Shown: positions 19,033 to 28,307 of the stretch, in pieces
How positions within the stretch are numbered: position 1 is the stretch's first letter
Layout of the letters: each line of letters opens with the position of its first letter
DNA from: an uncultured Alistipes sp.
GTDB taxonomy: Bacteria > Bacteroidota > Bacteroidia > Bacteroidales > Rikenellaceae
Direction of reading: 5' to 3'
DNA: 64,000 nucleotides
NCBI GenBank assembly: GCA_947623965.1
Contig: CANQIF010000002.1
Span: forward strand, 186,001 to 250,000
Position numbers and translations under genes: made by a program
Notes under the pieces: model-generated
Databases searched by the model: none
Seen by the model: the letters and a program-made list of their open reading frames with translations, nothing else
What the model was told of the DNA's origin: nothing

Positions 19033-22000
19033 ACGGCGGTGCGTTTTGCGGCCCGCCGCCGCTCGAAGCGGCCCAGACGAGCGACGAGGTAATAGAGAGC
19101 GGGGTAGAGGAAGATGCCGAGGAGCGTGGCGGCCGTCATGCCGCCCACCAGGGCGATGCCCATGATGTTGCGCGCCGTGGCGTAGACCCCGTGGGCGAAG
19201 ACGAGGGGCAGCACCCCGAGGATGAAGGCGAAGGCGGTCATGAGGATGGGGCGCAGACGGAGCCGCGCCGCCTCGACGGTCGCCTCCTCGAGCGAGCGCC
19301 CCTCCTCGAAGAAGAGGCGGTCGGCGTATTCGACGACTAAAATCGCATTCTTGGCCGACAGACCGATGAGCATCACGAGCGAAATCTGCAGGTAAATGTC
19401 GTTGACGAAGAGCGGATCGGCGAAGTGGGCGGCGAAGAGCAGCAGCAGAGCGCCGAAGACGGCGACCGGCACGCTCAGCAGGATCGCCAGCGGCAGCCCC
19501 CACGACTCGTAGAGAGCGGCCAGCGCCAGAAAGACGAAGAACAGCGCGATGAGGTAGATCGCCCCGCCGCCCGTACGGTTCGCCTCCTGGTAGGAGGTGC
19601 CGCTCCAGGCGATGCCGATGTCGTCCGGGAGCTCCTCGGCCGCCGTGCGACGGATGGCCGCCATCGCCTCGGAGGTCGAGGCGCCGGCCGCCGGATCCAC
19701 CGTCAGCGAGATCGAGCGGTAGAGGTTGAACTGGCCGATGTAGCCCGGGCCGACCGTGTCGGTCACCTCGACGAGCGTCGTCATGGGGATCGGTTCGCCC
19801 GCCGCCGACTCGACGTAGTAGCTTTCGAGCGCCCGCCGGTCGATGCGGTAGGCGGGCGCCGCCTGCAGATAGGTCTGGTAGAGCCGGCCGAAGCGGGTGA
19901 AGTTGTCGATGTAGCGGCCGCCGAGGAAGGTCGTCAGGTTCTCGTAGAGGGTCGCCAGATCGACCCCGAGGGCCAGCGCCTGCTCGCGGTCGACGCGGAG
20001 CCGCCGCTGCGGGATCCCCGCATCGAAGGGGGTCGTGACGGAGGCGATGGCGGGATCCTTGCCGAGCGCCTCGATCAGCCGGTCGGTCTCGGCGGCGAGA
20101 TAGGCCGTGCCGCGCCCCGCGAGGTCCTGCACCTCGACCGAGATGCCCGAGGTGGTGCCGAGCCCCGGAATGGCGGGCGGGATGACGGCGTAGCACATCG
20201 CCCCGGGGACTGCGGCGTAGAGCTCGCCGTCCAGCAGCTCTGCGATCTGCATCGCCGTCAGCTTGCGCCGGTCGTAGCCGACGAGCGAGACGAAGATCAC
20301 GCCGCTGTTCGTCGCCGCCGTGCCGGAGAGCATGTTGCGCCCTGCGGCGTAGGCCGTCCCGGCGACCTCGGGCAGGCGGCGGATCGCCGCGTCGGCCTCG
20401 GCCATCGCCTGCTCGGTCACCTGCAGCGACGAGGCCGCGGGGGTCGTGACGAGGACCATCAGGTAACCCTGGTCCTCTTCGGGCAGGAAGCCCTTCGGCA
20501 GGCGCCACCACACGAGGCCGATCGCGCCGAGAACCGCGGCCGCGAAGATTCCCGTGCGGGCCAGATGGCGCACGAGGCGGGGCATCGTGTCGGCATAGCG
20601 CTGGGTACGGCGCGTGAACCAGTGGTTGAAGCGGCCGAAGAAGCCCCGGGCCGGCCGCCGCACAGGACGCAGCAGCAGCGCGCAGAGGGCGGGCGAAAGG
20701 GTGAGGGCGTTGAAGGTCGAGAGGAGGACCGAGACGGCGATCGTGATCGAGAACTGCCGAAAGAGCAGCCCCGTGATGCCGCCCGTGAACGAGACGGGAA
20801 TGAAGACGGCCAGCAGGACGACCGTCGTGGCGATGATCGGCGGGGCGACGGCCTGCATCGCCTCGAGGGCTGCATCGCGCGGGGCGAGCCCCTCGGCCAT
20901 CTTCACCTGCACGGCCTCGACCACGACGATCGCGTCGTCGACCACTAAACCGATGGCCAGCACGAGCCCGAGCAGCGAGATGATGTTGAGCGAAAAGCCC
21001 AGGAGCGGGAAGAGGGCGAAGGCGCCGACGAGCGAGACGGGGATCGCGACGACAGGGACGAGCGTCGCCCGCCAGTCCTGCAGGAAAAGGTAGATGATGG
21101 CCACGACCAGCACGAGGGCGATGAGCAGCGTGTGGAAGATGTCGCGGATGCCGGCGCGGATCGAGGTGGTGCTGTCGACGATCGTTTCGACGGCGACGCC
21201 GTCCGGGAAACGCTCCTCGAGACGTTGCATGACGCTGCGCACCGACTTGCCGACCTGCATGGCGTTGCTGCCCGGCGCCTGGTAGAGGACCACGAGGGCC
21301 GTCGGCCGGTCGCCGAAGCGCGAGCTGACGCCGTAGCTTTGGCTGCCTAACCGGACGTCGGCCACCTCGCCGAGGCGGATCTGCTCGCCCGACGGGGTGG
21401 TGTGGACGATGATGTCGGCGAACTCTTCGGCGGTGGCGATCTGCGGCGGCAGGGTGGCCGTATAGGTGTAGATCGTCCCGTCGGGGGCCGGCTCGGCGCC
21501 GAACTGGCCGACGGGGTAGACGTCGCTCTGCACGCCGATCGCCGAGACGATCTCGGAGACCGAAATGCCGTAGTACTTCAGCACGTCGGGCCGCAGCCAG
21601 ATGCGCATGGCGTATTCGGCCGCCCCCATGATCTCGACCTTGCCCACGCCGTTGATCTTCAGCAGGTCGTTCTGCAGGTTGATGTAGGCGTAGTTCGAGA
21701 GGTATTCGCCGTCGTAGCGGCCGTCGCTGTAGAGGGCGTAGACCATGAGGAAGCCCGTCATCGTCTTCTGCGTCGTGACCCCCTGCTGCGTGACGGCCGC
21801 GGGGAGCTTCGCCGTGGCCGTCGCCACGCGGTTCTGCGTGAAGACGGCATCCATATCGGGATCGGAGCCGATGGCGAAGGTCGCCTGCATCGACATCGTG
21901 CCGTCGTCGGCCGACGTGGCCTGCAGGTAGAGCAGGTCGCTCACGCCCATGATGCTCTGGGCCAGCGGCGTGGCGACGGCATTGTTGACCGTCTCGGCAT

Positions 22001-22157
22001 CGGCGCCGTTGTAGGTGGCCGAGACCTCGACCACGGGCGGCGTAATATCGGGATACTGTTCGACGGGCAGCGTGGCGAGCGAGACGAGCCCGACGAGGAC
22101 GATCGCCAGGGCCAGCGCCATGGCGAAGATCGGCCGCGTGACGAAAAAGCGTTCCAT
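19029..22157 (-). CDS. RND (HAE1/AcrB-type) multidrug efflux pump
   Basis: This 1042-residue inner-membrane proton antiporter is full length for the AcrB family. The N-terminus MERFFVTRPIFAMALALAI is the first helix. The large periplasmic loops carry PVEQYPDITPPVVEVSATYNGA. Transmembrane helix 4 has the paired acidic residues GLVVDDAIVVVEAV of the proton relay, followed by the family word SFTGGITGLLFRQF. The second half has GLSAKNAILVVEYA and PLVFAHG. It should capture drugs, bile salts or fatty acids from the periplasm and inner membrane. Substrates cannot be read from the sequence. Confidence 0.95.
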   Translation of the reverse strand: MERFFVTRPIFAMALALAIVLVGLVSLATLPVEQYPDITPPVVEVSATYNGADAETVNNAVATPLAQSIMGVSDLLYLQATSADDGTMSMQATFAIGSDPDMDAVFTQNRVATATAKLPAAVTQQGVTTQKTMTGFLMVYALYSDGRYDGEYLSNYAYINLQNDLLKINGVGKVEIMGAAEYAMRIWLRPDVLKYYGISVSEIVSAIGVQSDVYPVGQFGAEPAPDGTIYTYTATLPPQIATAEEFADIIVHTTPSGEQIRLGEVADVRLGSQSYGVSSRFGDRPTALVVLYQAPGSNAMQVGKSVRSVMQRLEERFPDGVAVETIVDSTTSIRAGIRDIFHTLLIALVLVVAIIYLFLQDWRATLVPVVAIPVSLVGAFALFPLLGFSLNIISLLGLVLAIGLVVDDAIVVVEAVQVKMAEGLAPRDAALEAMQAVAPPIIATTVVLLAVFIPVSFTGGITGLLFRQFSITIAVSVLLSTFNALTLSPALCALLLRPVRRPARGFFGRFNHWFTRRTQRYADTMPRLVRHLARTGIFAAAVLGAIGLVWWRLPKGFLPEEDQGYLMVLVTTPAASSLQVTEQAMAEADAAIRRLPEVAGTAYAAGRNMLSGTAATNSGVIFVSLVGYDRRKLTAMQIAELLDGELYAAVPGAMCYAVIPPAIPGLGTTSGISVEVQDLAGRGTAYLAAETDRLIEALGKDPAIASVTTPFDAGIPQRRLRVDREQALALGVDLATLYENLTTFLGGRYIDNFTRFGRLYQTYLQAAPAYRIDRRALESYYVESAAGEPIPMTTLVEVTDTVGPGYIGQFNLYRSISLTVDPAAGASTSEAMAAIRRTAAEELPDDIGIAWSGTSYQEANRTGGGAIYLIALFFVFLALAALYESWGLPLAILLSVPVAVFGALLLLFAAHFADPLFVNDIYLQISLVMLIGLSAKNAILVVEYADRLFFEEGRSLEEATVEAARLRLRPILMTAFAFILGVLPLVFAHGVYATARNIMGIALVGGMTAATLLGIFLYPALYYLVARLGRFERRRAAKRTAV

Positions 22158-22160
22158 CGG

Positions 22161-23270
22161 CTATCGGATTAGGGTGGGAATGATCTTCGAGCCCTCGCGC
22201 AGCTTGGGCGAGCCGGCGGCCACGATGCGTTCGCCCGCCTCGAGCCCCGAGGCGATGCACCAGCCCCCGTCGCAGGTGCCGGCCGTCTCGACGCGGCGGT
22301 AGACGATCGTGCTGTCGGGCCGCACGACCCACACCGAGTTGAGCCCCTGCGACTGGCTGACGCTCGCGAGCGGCACGACGATCTGCGGCTCGCGGGTGCC
22401 GACCGTCGCCTCGACGCGGGCGAACTGCCCGGGCTTGAGCGACTGGTCGGGGTTCGGGAATTTGGCGACGATGACCAGCGTTCCGGTCGAGGTCGAGACG
22501 TCCTTGCGCGTGTAGCCGTAGAAGCCTTCGATCGGGTAGAGCGACCCGTCGGCCAGCGTCAGCCGGATGTCGGAGAGGAGGTCGTCGTTGTCGTAGATCG
22601 TCGGCCGGTCGCCCGCCAGCCGCAGATACTGGGCCATGGGGATGGCCAGATCGACCGAGAGGGTGTCGATGTTCGAGATCGTCGCCAGGACGCTGAACTG
22701 GCTGCCCGGGCCGACGAAGTCGCCCACATGGGCGTTGCTGTTGCTCGCGATGCCGTCGATGGGCGAAAGGATGCGCGTGTAGCCGACGTTGAGACGGGCG
22801 TTGCGCAGCGCCTGCCGGGCCGAGCGGACGGCGGCGTCGGCCGCCTGGTGCTGGGCGGTGTACTGGTCCAGCTGGGCGCGGCTGATGGCGTTCATGGCGG
22901 CCAGCGGCACGGCCCGGTCGTAGTTGTTCTTCGCCTCGATCGCCTGGGCCTGGGCCGACTGGAGCTCCGCCTCGGCCGAAAGCATCGAGGTCGAGAGCTG
23001 GCTCGGGTCGATCGTGAAGAGCACGGCCCCCTTGCGGACGGGGCGTCCGTTGTCGAACTGCTTCGTCAGCAGGTAGCCGCTTACGCGCGGCTGGATCACG
23101 GCGTCGAAATTGCTCTGCAGGTAGCCGATGAAACGCATGCGGCGGGGGACCTCGACCCGTTCGGCCTCGACGACGTCGAACCGAAGGGCGGGTCGCTCCT
23201 TCACGGCCGGACGGGGGCGGCAGCCCGCGGCGAGCAGCAGCAGCAGGGGAATGGCAAGAAATCGGTACAT
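22161..23270 (-). CDS. RND efflux periplasmic adaptor (membrane fusion protein)
   Basis: This 369-residue lipoprotein adaptor, first gene of the operon, links the pump to the outer-membrane channel. The lipobox is LLLAAGC (MYRFLAIPLLLLLAAGC). The frame opens ten codons earlier, but the Met at 23270 starts a proper signal peptide. It has a barrel-sandwich/lipoyl motif (PRVSGYLLTKQFDNGRPVRKGAVLFTIDPSQL), an alpha-hairpin rich in Ala/Gln (about residues 85-140), then TRILSPIDGIASNSNAHVGDFVGPGS and a beta-barrel domain with FPNPDQSLKPGQFARVE. It is spaced 3 bp from the pump gene. No regulator gene is adjacent. Confidence 0.94.
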   Translation of the reverse strand: MYRFLAIPLLLLLAAGCRPRPAVKERPALRFDVVEAERVEVPRRMRFIGYLQSNFDAVIQPRVSGYLLTKQFDNGRPVRKGAVLFTIDPSQLSTSMLSAEAELQSAQAQAIEAKNNYDRAVPLAAMNAISRAQLDQYTAQHQAADAAVRSARQALRNARLNVGYTRILSPIDGIASNSNAHVGDFVGPGSQFSVLATISNIDTLSVDLAIPMAQYLRLAGDRPTIYDNDDLLSDIRLTLADGSLYPIEGFYGYTRKDVSTSTGTLVIVAKFPNPDQSLKPGQFARVEATVGTREPQIVVPLASVSQSQGLNSVWVVRPDSTIVYRRVETAGTCDGGWCIASGLEAGERIVAAGSPKLREGSKIIPTLIR

Positions 23271-23381
23271 CTCTCTCTGTTTTGGCAGTGGAAACGGCAA
23301 AAAATGTACCGGCGAGCCTGTCCGAAAAGCCCCGATCTACCCGAAAACGGGTAAAATGTGCGATTTTTTGTGCTTTTATAA

Positions 23382-23409
23382 TTTGATTTAGAATAATTTT
23401 ATATCTTTG
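23382..23409 (+). promoter_or_regulatory. promoter of the histone-like gene
   Basis: TATCTTTG (23402-23409) lies in an AT-rich stretch, with TTTG (23382-23385) 16 bp upstream, slightly closer than usual. The leader is about 27 nt, suggesting a normal, well-translated message. Confidence 0.65.
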
Positions 23410-23442
23410 TAGCGATATAACCCCTTAAAATTTATAAGACCC

Positions 23443-23619
23443 ATGAAAGAACTGGTTGCACAGATCAATGCACAGTACGAGGTGTTCGCCGAGAATGCGG
23501 CAGCTCAGGTAGAGAAGGGCAACAAGGCCGCCGGTACGCGCGCCCGCAAAGCTGCCCTGGAGCTTTCGAAGCTGATGAAGGATTTCCGCAAGGCATCCGT
23601 AGAGGAGGCCAAGAAATAA
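23443..23619 (+). CDS. histone H1-like DNA-binding protein (Hc1-like)
   Basis: This 58-residue protein reads MKELVAQINAQYEVFAENAA then a Lys/Arg/Ala-rich half with GNKAAGTRARKAALELSKLMKDFRKAS. The GNKAAGTRARKA core is typical of the small histone H1-like (Hc1 family) proteins of Bacteroidetes, which bind DNA and are usually abundant. It has its own promoter, a purine-rich leader and a strong terminator. It is followed directly by a repeat island. Confidence 0.88.
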   Translation: MKELVAQINAQYEVFAENAAAQVEKGNKAAGTRARKAALELSKLMKDFRKASVEEAKK

Positions 23620-23640
23620 CACGGAATTTCTTGCCAAATA

Positions 23641-23675
23641 AAGGCCGGTCCCGCTGCGGGACCGGCCTTTATATA
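23641..23675 (+). terminator. terminator of the histone-like gene
   Basis: Arms AAGGCCGGTCCCG (23641-23653) and CGGGACCGGCCTT (23657-23669) are perfect complements with a 3-nt loop, followed by a T/A-rich stretch. Confidence 0.88.
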
Positions 23676-23708
23676 TTTTATATGTATAAGAATTAACTGT
23701 GGCGCTTT

Positions 23709-23890
23709 CGGGCCGCAGCTTGCGAAGGGCACGGCGGCCTTTTCAAGGCCGAAATTCAAAATTCAAGATTCAAAATTCAGAATTACGGAATCGGGGCGAG
23801 GCTGCGGCCCGCCCGGTCCTGGCGGACCGATTCCTTGCACCGCACACCGATCGCCGAAACGACACACGGAATCGATCGGCCCGCCAATCG
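23709..23890. repeat. repeat island C: two truncated reversed type I elements
   Basis: The first partial unit (23709-23750) has lost its centre and ends in hairpin GGCCTT/AAGGCC (23736-23741, 23745-23750). An AT-rich joint (23751-23785) follows. The second partial unit (23793-23828) ends in GGTCC/GGACC (23815-23819, 23824-23828). The rest up to the esterase stop codon is not recognisable. Confidence 0.75.
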
Positions 23891-23906
23891 CTGTACGCCC
23901 TCCATC

Positions 23907-24668
23907 TTACCTCCGCTTCAGGAAGCGGACGATCCGCCGCGGTCTTTCGAGCGAGTGGGGATGGTGCCCGCAGCCGGGCTTGGCGATTGACCGGAAGCGG
24001 CCGATCTCCAAGCCGTAGCGGGCCGCGATCCTACCGAAGTTCTCGGCATAGGGGACGATTTCGTCCGCCTCGCCGTAGCAGACGATCACGGGAATGCCCG
24101 CTTCGACGATCCGCCCGAAATGGCGGATGGGATAGTCGTGCACCTCCGCCCAGTCGGCGCCGCAAGCCTCCCACTGGCGCCGTGCATCGGCATAGAGCTT
24201 CGCTTCGCGCGGCGAAGGCCAGCTCTCGAGGTCGCAGACCGGGGCGTCGACATAGATCTTCTCGATCTGCTCGGGATGCTCGATCGCATAGGTCAGCGCG
24301 AAGAAGCCGCCGCGGCTGAACCCCTCGATGATGAAGCGCTCCGAAAGGCCGTAGCGTTCGCGGACCGTCTCGTAGAAACGTTCGAAGTCGGCCTGCGCTG
24401 CGGGCGTGCCGTATGCGTGCGTCACGTCGCAGTAGGCCACCGTGAAGCCGCGTTCGAGCAGCGCCTCATCCACGGCGGGAAAGGCGCCGAGGAAGGCGGG
24501 GCGTACGATCCAGCGGCCGTTCGGCCGCCCCTCGGGCAGCACTACCGTGCAGGCGCGTTCGCCGATGCGGAAGTCGTCGTGACGGTAGCGGTCCTGCCAC
24601 TTCGGCCCCTTGGCAAAGAGCGTCGCAGGCAGCAGCGCGAGCAGAAGAAGAGAGAAAATATGTTTCAT
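23907..24668 (-). CDS. exported alpha/beta-hydrolase (esterase-like)
   Basis: This 253-residue protein has a signal peptide (MKHIFSLLLLALLPATLFA). The alpha/beta-hydrolase core shows the nucleophile elbow GFSRGGFF (Ser near residue 116), an acid in VIVCYGEADEIVPY and the catalytic His in GCGHHPHSLERP. The closest pattern is the prolyl-oligopeptidase-like or acetyl-xylan-esterase-like hydrolases found near glycan-degradation genes in Bacteroidetes. Its ester substrate is unknown. It lies 86 bp downstream of eptA on the same strand and may share its transcript. Confidence 0.75.
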   Translation of the reverse strand: MKHIFSLLLLALLPATLFAKGPKWQDRYRHDDFRIGERACTVVLPEGRPNGRWIVRPAFLGAFPAVDEALLERGFTVAYCDVTHAYGTPAAQADFERFYETVRERYGLSERFIIEGFSRGGFFALTYAIEHPEQIEKIYVDAPVCDLESWPSPREAKLYADARRQWEACGADWAEVHDYPIRHFGRIVEAGIPVIVCYGEADEIVPYAENFGRIAARYGLEIGRFRSIAKPGCGHHPHSLERPRRIVRFLKRR

Positions 24669-24754
24669 ATATGATACATTTCAAAACCGGGCCTCAGGCA
24701 TAACCGCATCCGACTGCCGGCCGCAGCCGCCGCGAACGGCCCGGAAAAAGACCG

Positions 24755-26467
24755 TCAATCGACCTCGATCCCCGCTTTCTCGAAGACCGCGTAGTCGAAC
24801 TCCGTGAGGCCCGTACGGCTGAAGGGGACCGCCTCGTTGTGGTCGTTCAGGTAGCGGCGTGGAGCCGTGCGGTCGTAGCCGGGATTGACCAACGAGGCCC
24901 CCGGGTTGCAGAAACGCCCCTCGACCGATGCGATGTCGGCCATCGTGTGGTACATGGCGTGGGTCGTGGCGGGGGCCGACGCATTGGCCTCGGCGGCGGC
25001 GGCCTTCTCGGGGAAGAGCTGCCGGTAGCGCTCCGAGAACCAGCCGAAGGCGGCTACATGCAGCTGGTAGGCGGTCGTCGTGGGCGAGGCGTGGAGGAAG
25101 CGGCCGCGCCGGTCGTCGTACATATCCTCGCCATGGTCGGCGCAGTAGAGCAGCGCCGAGGCGGTGTCGGTGAGCGAACGGAGGTAGTCGATCGTCGCCG
25201 CCAGGAAGGCGTCCGTGTAGTAGATCGAGTTGTCGTAGGCGTTGCGCAGCGCCTCGCGGTTCTGCCGCTTGATCGCCACATTGGGATCGGGCTGGAAGCG
25301 GGCGTGGCTGCGCGGGTAGCGCTGGTGGTAGCAGAAGTGCGAGCCGTAGCAGTGCAGGATGAAGAAGAGTTTCCGGGAGGTGCTCCGCGCGACGGCCCGG
25401 CGCAACTCGTCGAGCAGCTGCATGTCGTGGCGCGGGTCATCGACGTAGTGGAGGTGGTGCACGTCGTGCGCCAGGTTGTCGATCATGGCCCCCTGCGGCG
25501 ACTGGTTCGAGATGAACCACGTCTCGAATCCCGCCTCGCAGAAGAGCGCCGGCAGCCCCTTGCGGCGGTAGAGCTCCTCGTGCTCGTCCGTAGCGACCGA
25601 CGAGAGGAAGAGGGGCACGCTCTTGTGCGTCGTGTTGCTTTGCGTCAGCACATTCCGGAAGAGCACCAGATCGCCGGCCCCGGCCAGCTGCGGTGTCGTG
25701 GGCCGGTCGTAGCCGTAGAGCTGCCAGTTCATGGCGCGCGAAGCCTCGCCGATCACGTAGACGTAGATTTCGCGGTCGGCGGGCGCCGCCGTGCGCCGGG
25801 CGTCGAAGCGGAACCCGGCCGCCGTCTCGGTGAAGCGGTAGGTCTTGCGCAGCTCCGAACCGCTGACGTAGACGTTGTAGGCGACGTTGACCGGGAAGAT
25901 CTCGTCACGCAGCACGTGCTTGTCGCGGCTCGTAGCGTAGGCAGGCCAAAGGGCCGCGAGGCCGAGGAGGAAAAGGACTGCCCCCGAGAGGCCGATCGTC
26001 TTGCGGGCGGTCGTCGAGAGGTAGCGTTTCCGGCCGATCTCGCGGGCCGCGAACCAGAGCAGCGGGAGGTAGATGGCGCAGACGAGGAGCACCGAGGGGT
26101 AGATGTTGCCTAAAAGCTCGGTCGCCTCGCCCGGGTTGGTCGTCACGACGTTGGTGAACATGTCGGCCGCGATGATCGAATTGCCGTAGAGGTAAAGCAG
26201 CACGATCTGGAAGGCGCCGAAGAAGAGGAACGGGAAGCCGAACCAGATCATCAGCCCCGAGCGGCGCAGGGCGACGCTCCACATCATGTAGAAGCCTGTC
26301 GGCAGCAGGATAAGCGCCTCGGTGGACCAGATCGAATAGTGTTCGGTAGTCGCGAGGATGAAGTTGGGGAGGATCGTCGCCGCGACGAAGTAGAGGGCCA
26401 GCAGGGTCGTGAAGCGGCTGCGTGCAGGGCGCGCGGTTTCGTAGAATCGATAGACGAGAGGTTTCAT
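24755..26467 (-). CDS. phosphoethanolamine transferase (EptA-like)
   Basis: This 570-residue inner-membrane enzyme transfers phosphoethanolamine to lipid A or another envelope glycan, which usually lowers negative charge and raises polymyxin resistance. About five N-terminal membrane helices (to residue about 180) precede a periplasmic sulfatase-fold domain. Zinc-site residues by family pattern are Glu241 (VIGEASRAMNW), the nucleophile Thr280 (SNTTHKSVP) and Asp444-His445 (YCADHGED). GYDRPTTPQL is also typical. It is last in an operon with the barrel protein (9-bp gap). The acceptor (lipid A or other) is inference. Confidence 0.86.
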   Translation of the reverse strand: MKPLVYRFYETARPARSRFTTLLALYFVAATILPNFILATTEHYSIWSTEALILLPTGFYMMWSVALRRSGLMIWFGFPFLFFGAFQIVLLYLYGNSIIAADMFTNVVTTNPGEATELLGNIYPSVLLVCAIYLPLLWFAAREIGRKRYLSTTARKTIGLSGAVLFLLGLAALWPAYATSRDKHVLRDEIFPVNVAYNVYVSGSELRKTYRFTETAAGFRFDARRTAAPADREIYVYVIGEASRAMNWQLYGYDRPTTPQLAGAGDLVLFRNVLTQSNTTHKSVPLFLSSVATDEHEELYRRKGLPALFCEAGFETWFISNQSPQGAMIDNLAHDVHHLHYVDDPRHDMQLLDELRRAVARSTSRKLFFILHCYGSHFCYHQRYPRSHARFQPDPNVAIKRQNREALRNAYDNSIYYTDAFLAATIDYLRSLTDTASALLYCADHGEDMYDDRRGRFLHASPTTTAYQLHVAAFGWFSERYRQLFPEKAAAAEANASAPATTHAMYHTMADIASVEGRFCNPGASLVNPGYDRTAPRRYLNDHNEAVPFSRTGLTEFDYAVFEKAGIEVD

Positions 26468-26476
26468 GGTTTCGGA

Positions 26477-27697
26477 TTAAAAGGCTTCGTTGATCGAGAG
26501 CAGGAAACCGCTCGTGTTGCGACCGAAGCCGTAGTCCATGCGTACGTTGACGCGTTTTTTCAGTTCCCAGCGCAGTCCGGCGCCGTAGTTGGGCAGCGTC
26601 TGGCTCCAGCGGTATTCGTCGAGCTGCGAGAAGACGTTGCCCGCCCCGGCCCACACCACGCAACCGATGCGCCGCCAGATATGCTGCCGGAGCTCCAGCT
26701 GGCAGGTGATCAGGCAGTCGTCGGTGTATCGGCCTTCGTAGTAGCCGCGCATCCGCTCGTTGCCGCCCATGCGGGCCAGGAGGGGCCACGGGGCGTCGTC
26801 CGAGTTGAACTCGCCGTAGAAGTCGAAGGCCAGCAGGCCGCCGCGCCAGAGGTGCCGGTAGAGATCGGCGATGAAGACCGTCCGAAAGATCGCTTTCGGA
26901 CAGCTGCCCAGCCCCTTGGGAAACCAGGTTTCGCGCAGGCTCAGATAGACGCCGCGTGCCGGGTTGGGGATGAAGTCGCGCGTGTCGTATTCGATCATTG
27001 CGCCGAAGCCCGTCGCCGTGTAGTGGCGGTGTTCGTCGCGCAGGTAGGCGAAGCCCGTCTCGTCGAGGTCGCGGCCGTTCGTGTGGTCGAAGTGGAAGAT
27101 GAACCCCGCATAGGTGTTTTGAAAGAGGCGGTGCAGGTAGCGGGCCGCGATGCGCGAGCGCTGTTCGACGAAGTCCGTCGGTGGGTTGTGGCGGCCGGCC
27201 TCGTAGCCGATGCCCCACAGATCGCGCGGCGAGGAGGTGAACGATACGTCGTAGATGAGGCGGTTGCGGTCGCCCGGGAAGATCGTGTTGCCCGTCAGAC
27301 CGAAGGCGTAGAAGCCCGAGGTCGAGACGTTGGCGAAGATGGAGATGTCGGAGGGGGGCGTGACGGTGTCCTGCCGGTCGAAGCGGTAGAGCCCCGCGGC
27401 CAGCAGGCCGAGCCCCAGTTTGGTGGTTTTCGAGTAGCTGGGGCCGCCGGCGAAGGTGATGTCGATCCGTTTTTCGCGCGAGCGGTCCTCGGCCGCCCGG
27501 CCGAAGTAGTCGATGAGGCGGCGGAAGAAGCCCGGGCGCACCGTATCGGCCGGCGCTGCCGCCGGCAGTTCGTGCAGGGGCGTATAGGTATACCGCAGGG
27601 TATCGTTCTCCCGCAGGAGAAGGCCCGCCTCGCGGTTCTGCGCCTCACCGACGAACGTTGCGGCGCTGAACAGCAGGGTAAGCAGCGCGCGTTTCAT
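26477..27697 (-). CDS. D15/BamA-like outer-membrane beta-barrel protein
   Basis: This 406-residue exported protein (signal MKRALLTLLFSAATFVGEAQ) is a beta-barrel of the surface-antigen D15 (Bac_surface_Ag) type. Landmarks are GGPSYSKTTKLGLGL near residue 85, EYDTRDFIPNPARGVYLSLRE, the RMGGNERMRGYYEGRYTDD loop (the RGYxxG-like lid motif of Omp85 proteins) and a final strand ending in Phe (FLLSINEAF). No POTRA domains are seen, so it is a short barrel-only member. It is flanked by the YtfJ-like gene (6-bp gap) and eptA (9-bp gap), suggesting an envelope role. Cargo or ligand is unknown. Confidence 0.8.
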   Translation of the reverse strand: MKRALLTLLFSAATFVGEAQNREAGLLLRENDTLRYTYTPLHELPAAAPADTVRPGFFRRLIDYFGRAAEDRSREKRIDITFAGGPSYSKTTKLGLGLLAAGLYRFDRQDTVTPPSDISIFANVSTSGFYAFGLTGNTIFPGDRNRLIYDVSFTSSPRDLWGIGYEAGRHNPPTDFVEQRSRIAARYLHRLFQNTYAGFIFHFDHTNGRDLDETGFAYLRDEHRHYTATGFGAMIEYDTRDFIPNPARGVYLSLRETWFPKGLGSCPKAIFRTVFIADLYRHLWRGGLLAFDFYGEFNSDDAPWPLLARMGGNERMRGYYEGRYTDDCLITCQLELRQHIWRRIGCVVWAGAGNVFSQLDEYRWSQTLPNYGAGLRWELKKRVNVRMDYGFGRNTSGFLLSINEAF

Positions 27698-27703
27698 CGG
27701 TCG

Positions 27704-28213
27704 TTAACGGTATTTTTCGAGGACTTCGTAAAAGGCCGCCTTGTCCGCCTCCGTCAGTTCGCCCTTGCGCATGAAGACCAGCTCGCCCTCCTTCGTCACG
27801 AAGAGGAGCGTGAAGAGGTTGTTGCACTTGCCGATGTTCCACTCCGTCTGCAGCGTCCGCTGCTGGTCGGCGACGACCAGGGCGCCGTTCTTGGCGGTGC
27901 GCTTGCGGGCCATCGAACGGACGATGGCATTCGGCAGCGCCGTATCCTTGAGGTTCAGGATCCCGTAGGCGGCGATCTTGTCGCTCTTGGCGCGGCCGTT
28001 CTCCTCCAATTCGTAGGTGAAGGCCTCGTTCTGACGGTGGCGGTCGGGATCGACATAGAAGATAAGCAGGTGCTTTTCACCGAAATAGGGAAGCATCGTA
28101 GCCGAGCCGTCGAGCGCCTTGATTTCGACGTTATGTACTTTCTGCGGAAGTTCCTGGGCAGAGAGGGCCGTCAGACAGAAGAGCGCGGCGGCCAGAAGTG
28201 CGTTTTTTTTCAT
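27704..28213 (-). CDS. exported YtfJ-like thioredoxin-fold protein
   Basis: This 169-residue protein starts MKKNALLAAALFCLTALSAQ (signal peptide). The rest looks like a thioredoxin-fold protein without a CxxC motif: HLLIFYVDPDRHRQNEAFTYELE, a KNGALVVADQQRTLQTEWN strand-turn and KEGELVFMRKGELTEADKAAFYEVLEKY at the end, resembling YtfJ of enterobacteria. Function is unknown. It is the first gene of the barrel/eptA operon. The Met ten codons upstream is rejected because it would put a charged extension before the signal and lies inside the promoter. Confidence 0.65.
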   Translation of the reverse strand: MKKNALLAAALFCLTALSAQELPQKVHNVEIKALDGSATMLPYFGEKHLLIFYVDPDRHRQNEAFTYELEENGRAKSDKIAAYGILNLKDTALPNAIVRSMARKRTAKNGALVVADQQRTLQTEWNIGKCNNLFTLLFVTKEGELVFMRKGELTEADKAAFYEVLEKYR

Positions 28214-28221
28214 CGTTCGTA

Positions 28222-28229
28222 CAAAGATC
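28222..28229 (-). promoter_or_regulatory. probable -7 box of the YtfJ-like operon
   Basis: The minus strand reads GATCTTTG, one mismatch from TAnnTTTG, 8 bp before the ATG. If used, the transcript is almost leaderless. Confidence 0.4.
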
Positions 28230-28307
28230 GTATTACCGTGCAAAGGTAGGGATTTTCCGCCGCCCGCGCTGCAGCGAAACGGAATATTTTTGTTCTAAAA
28301 CGGATTT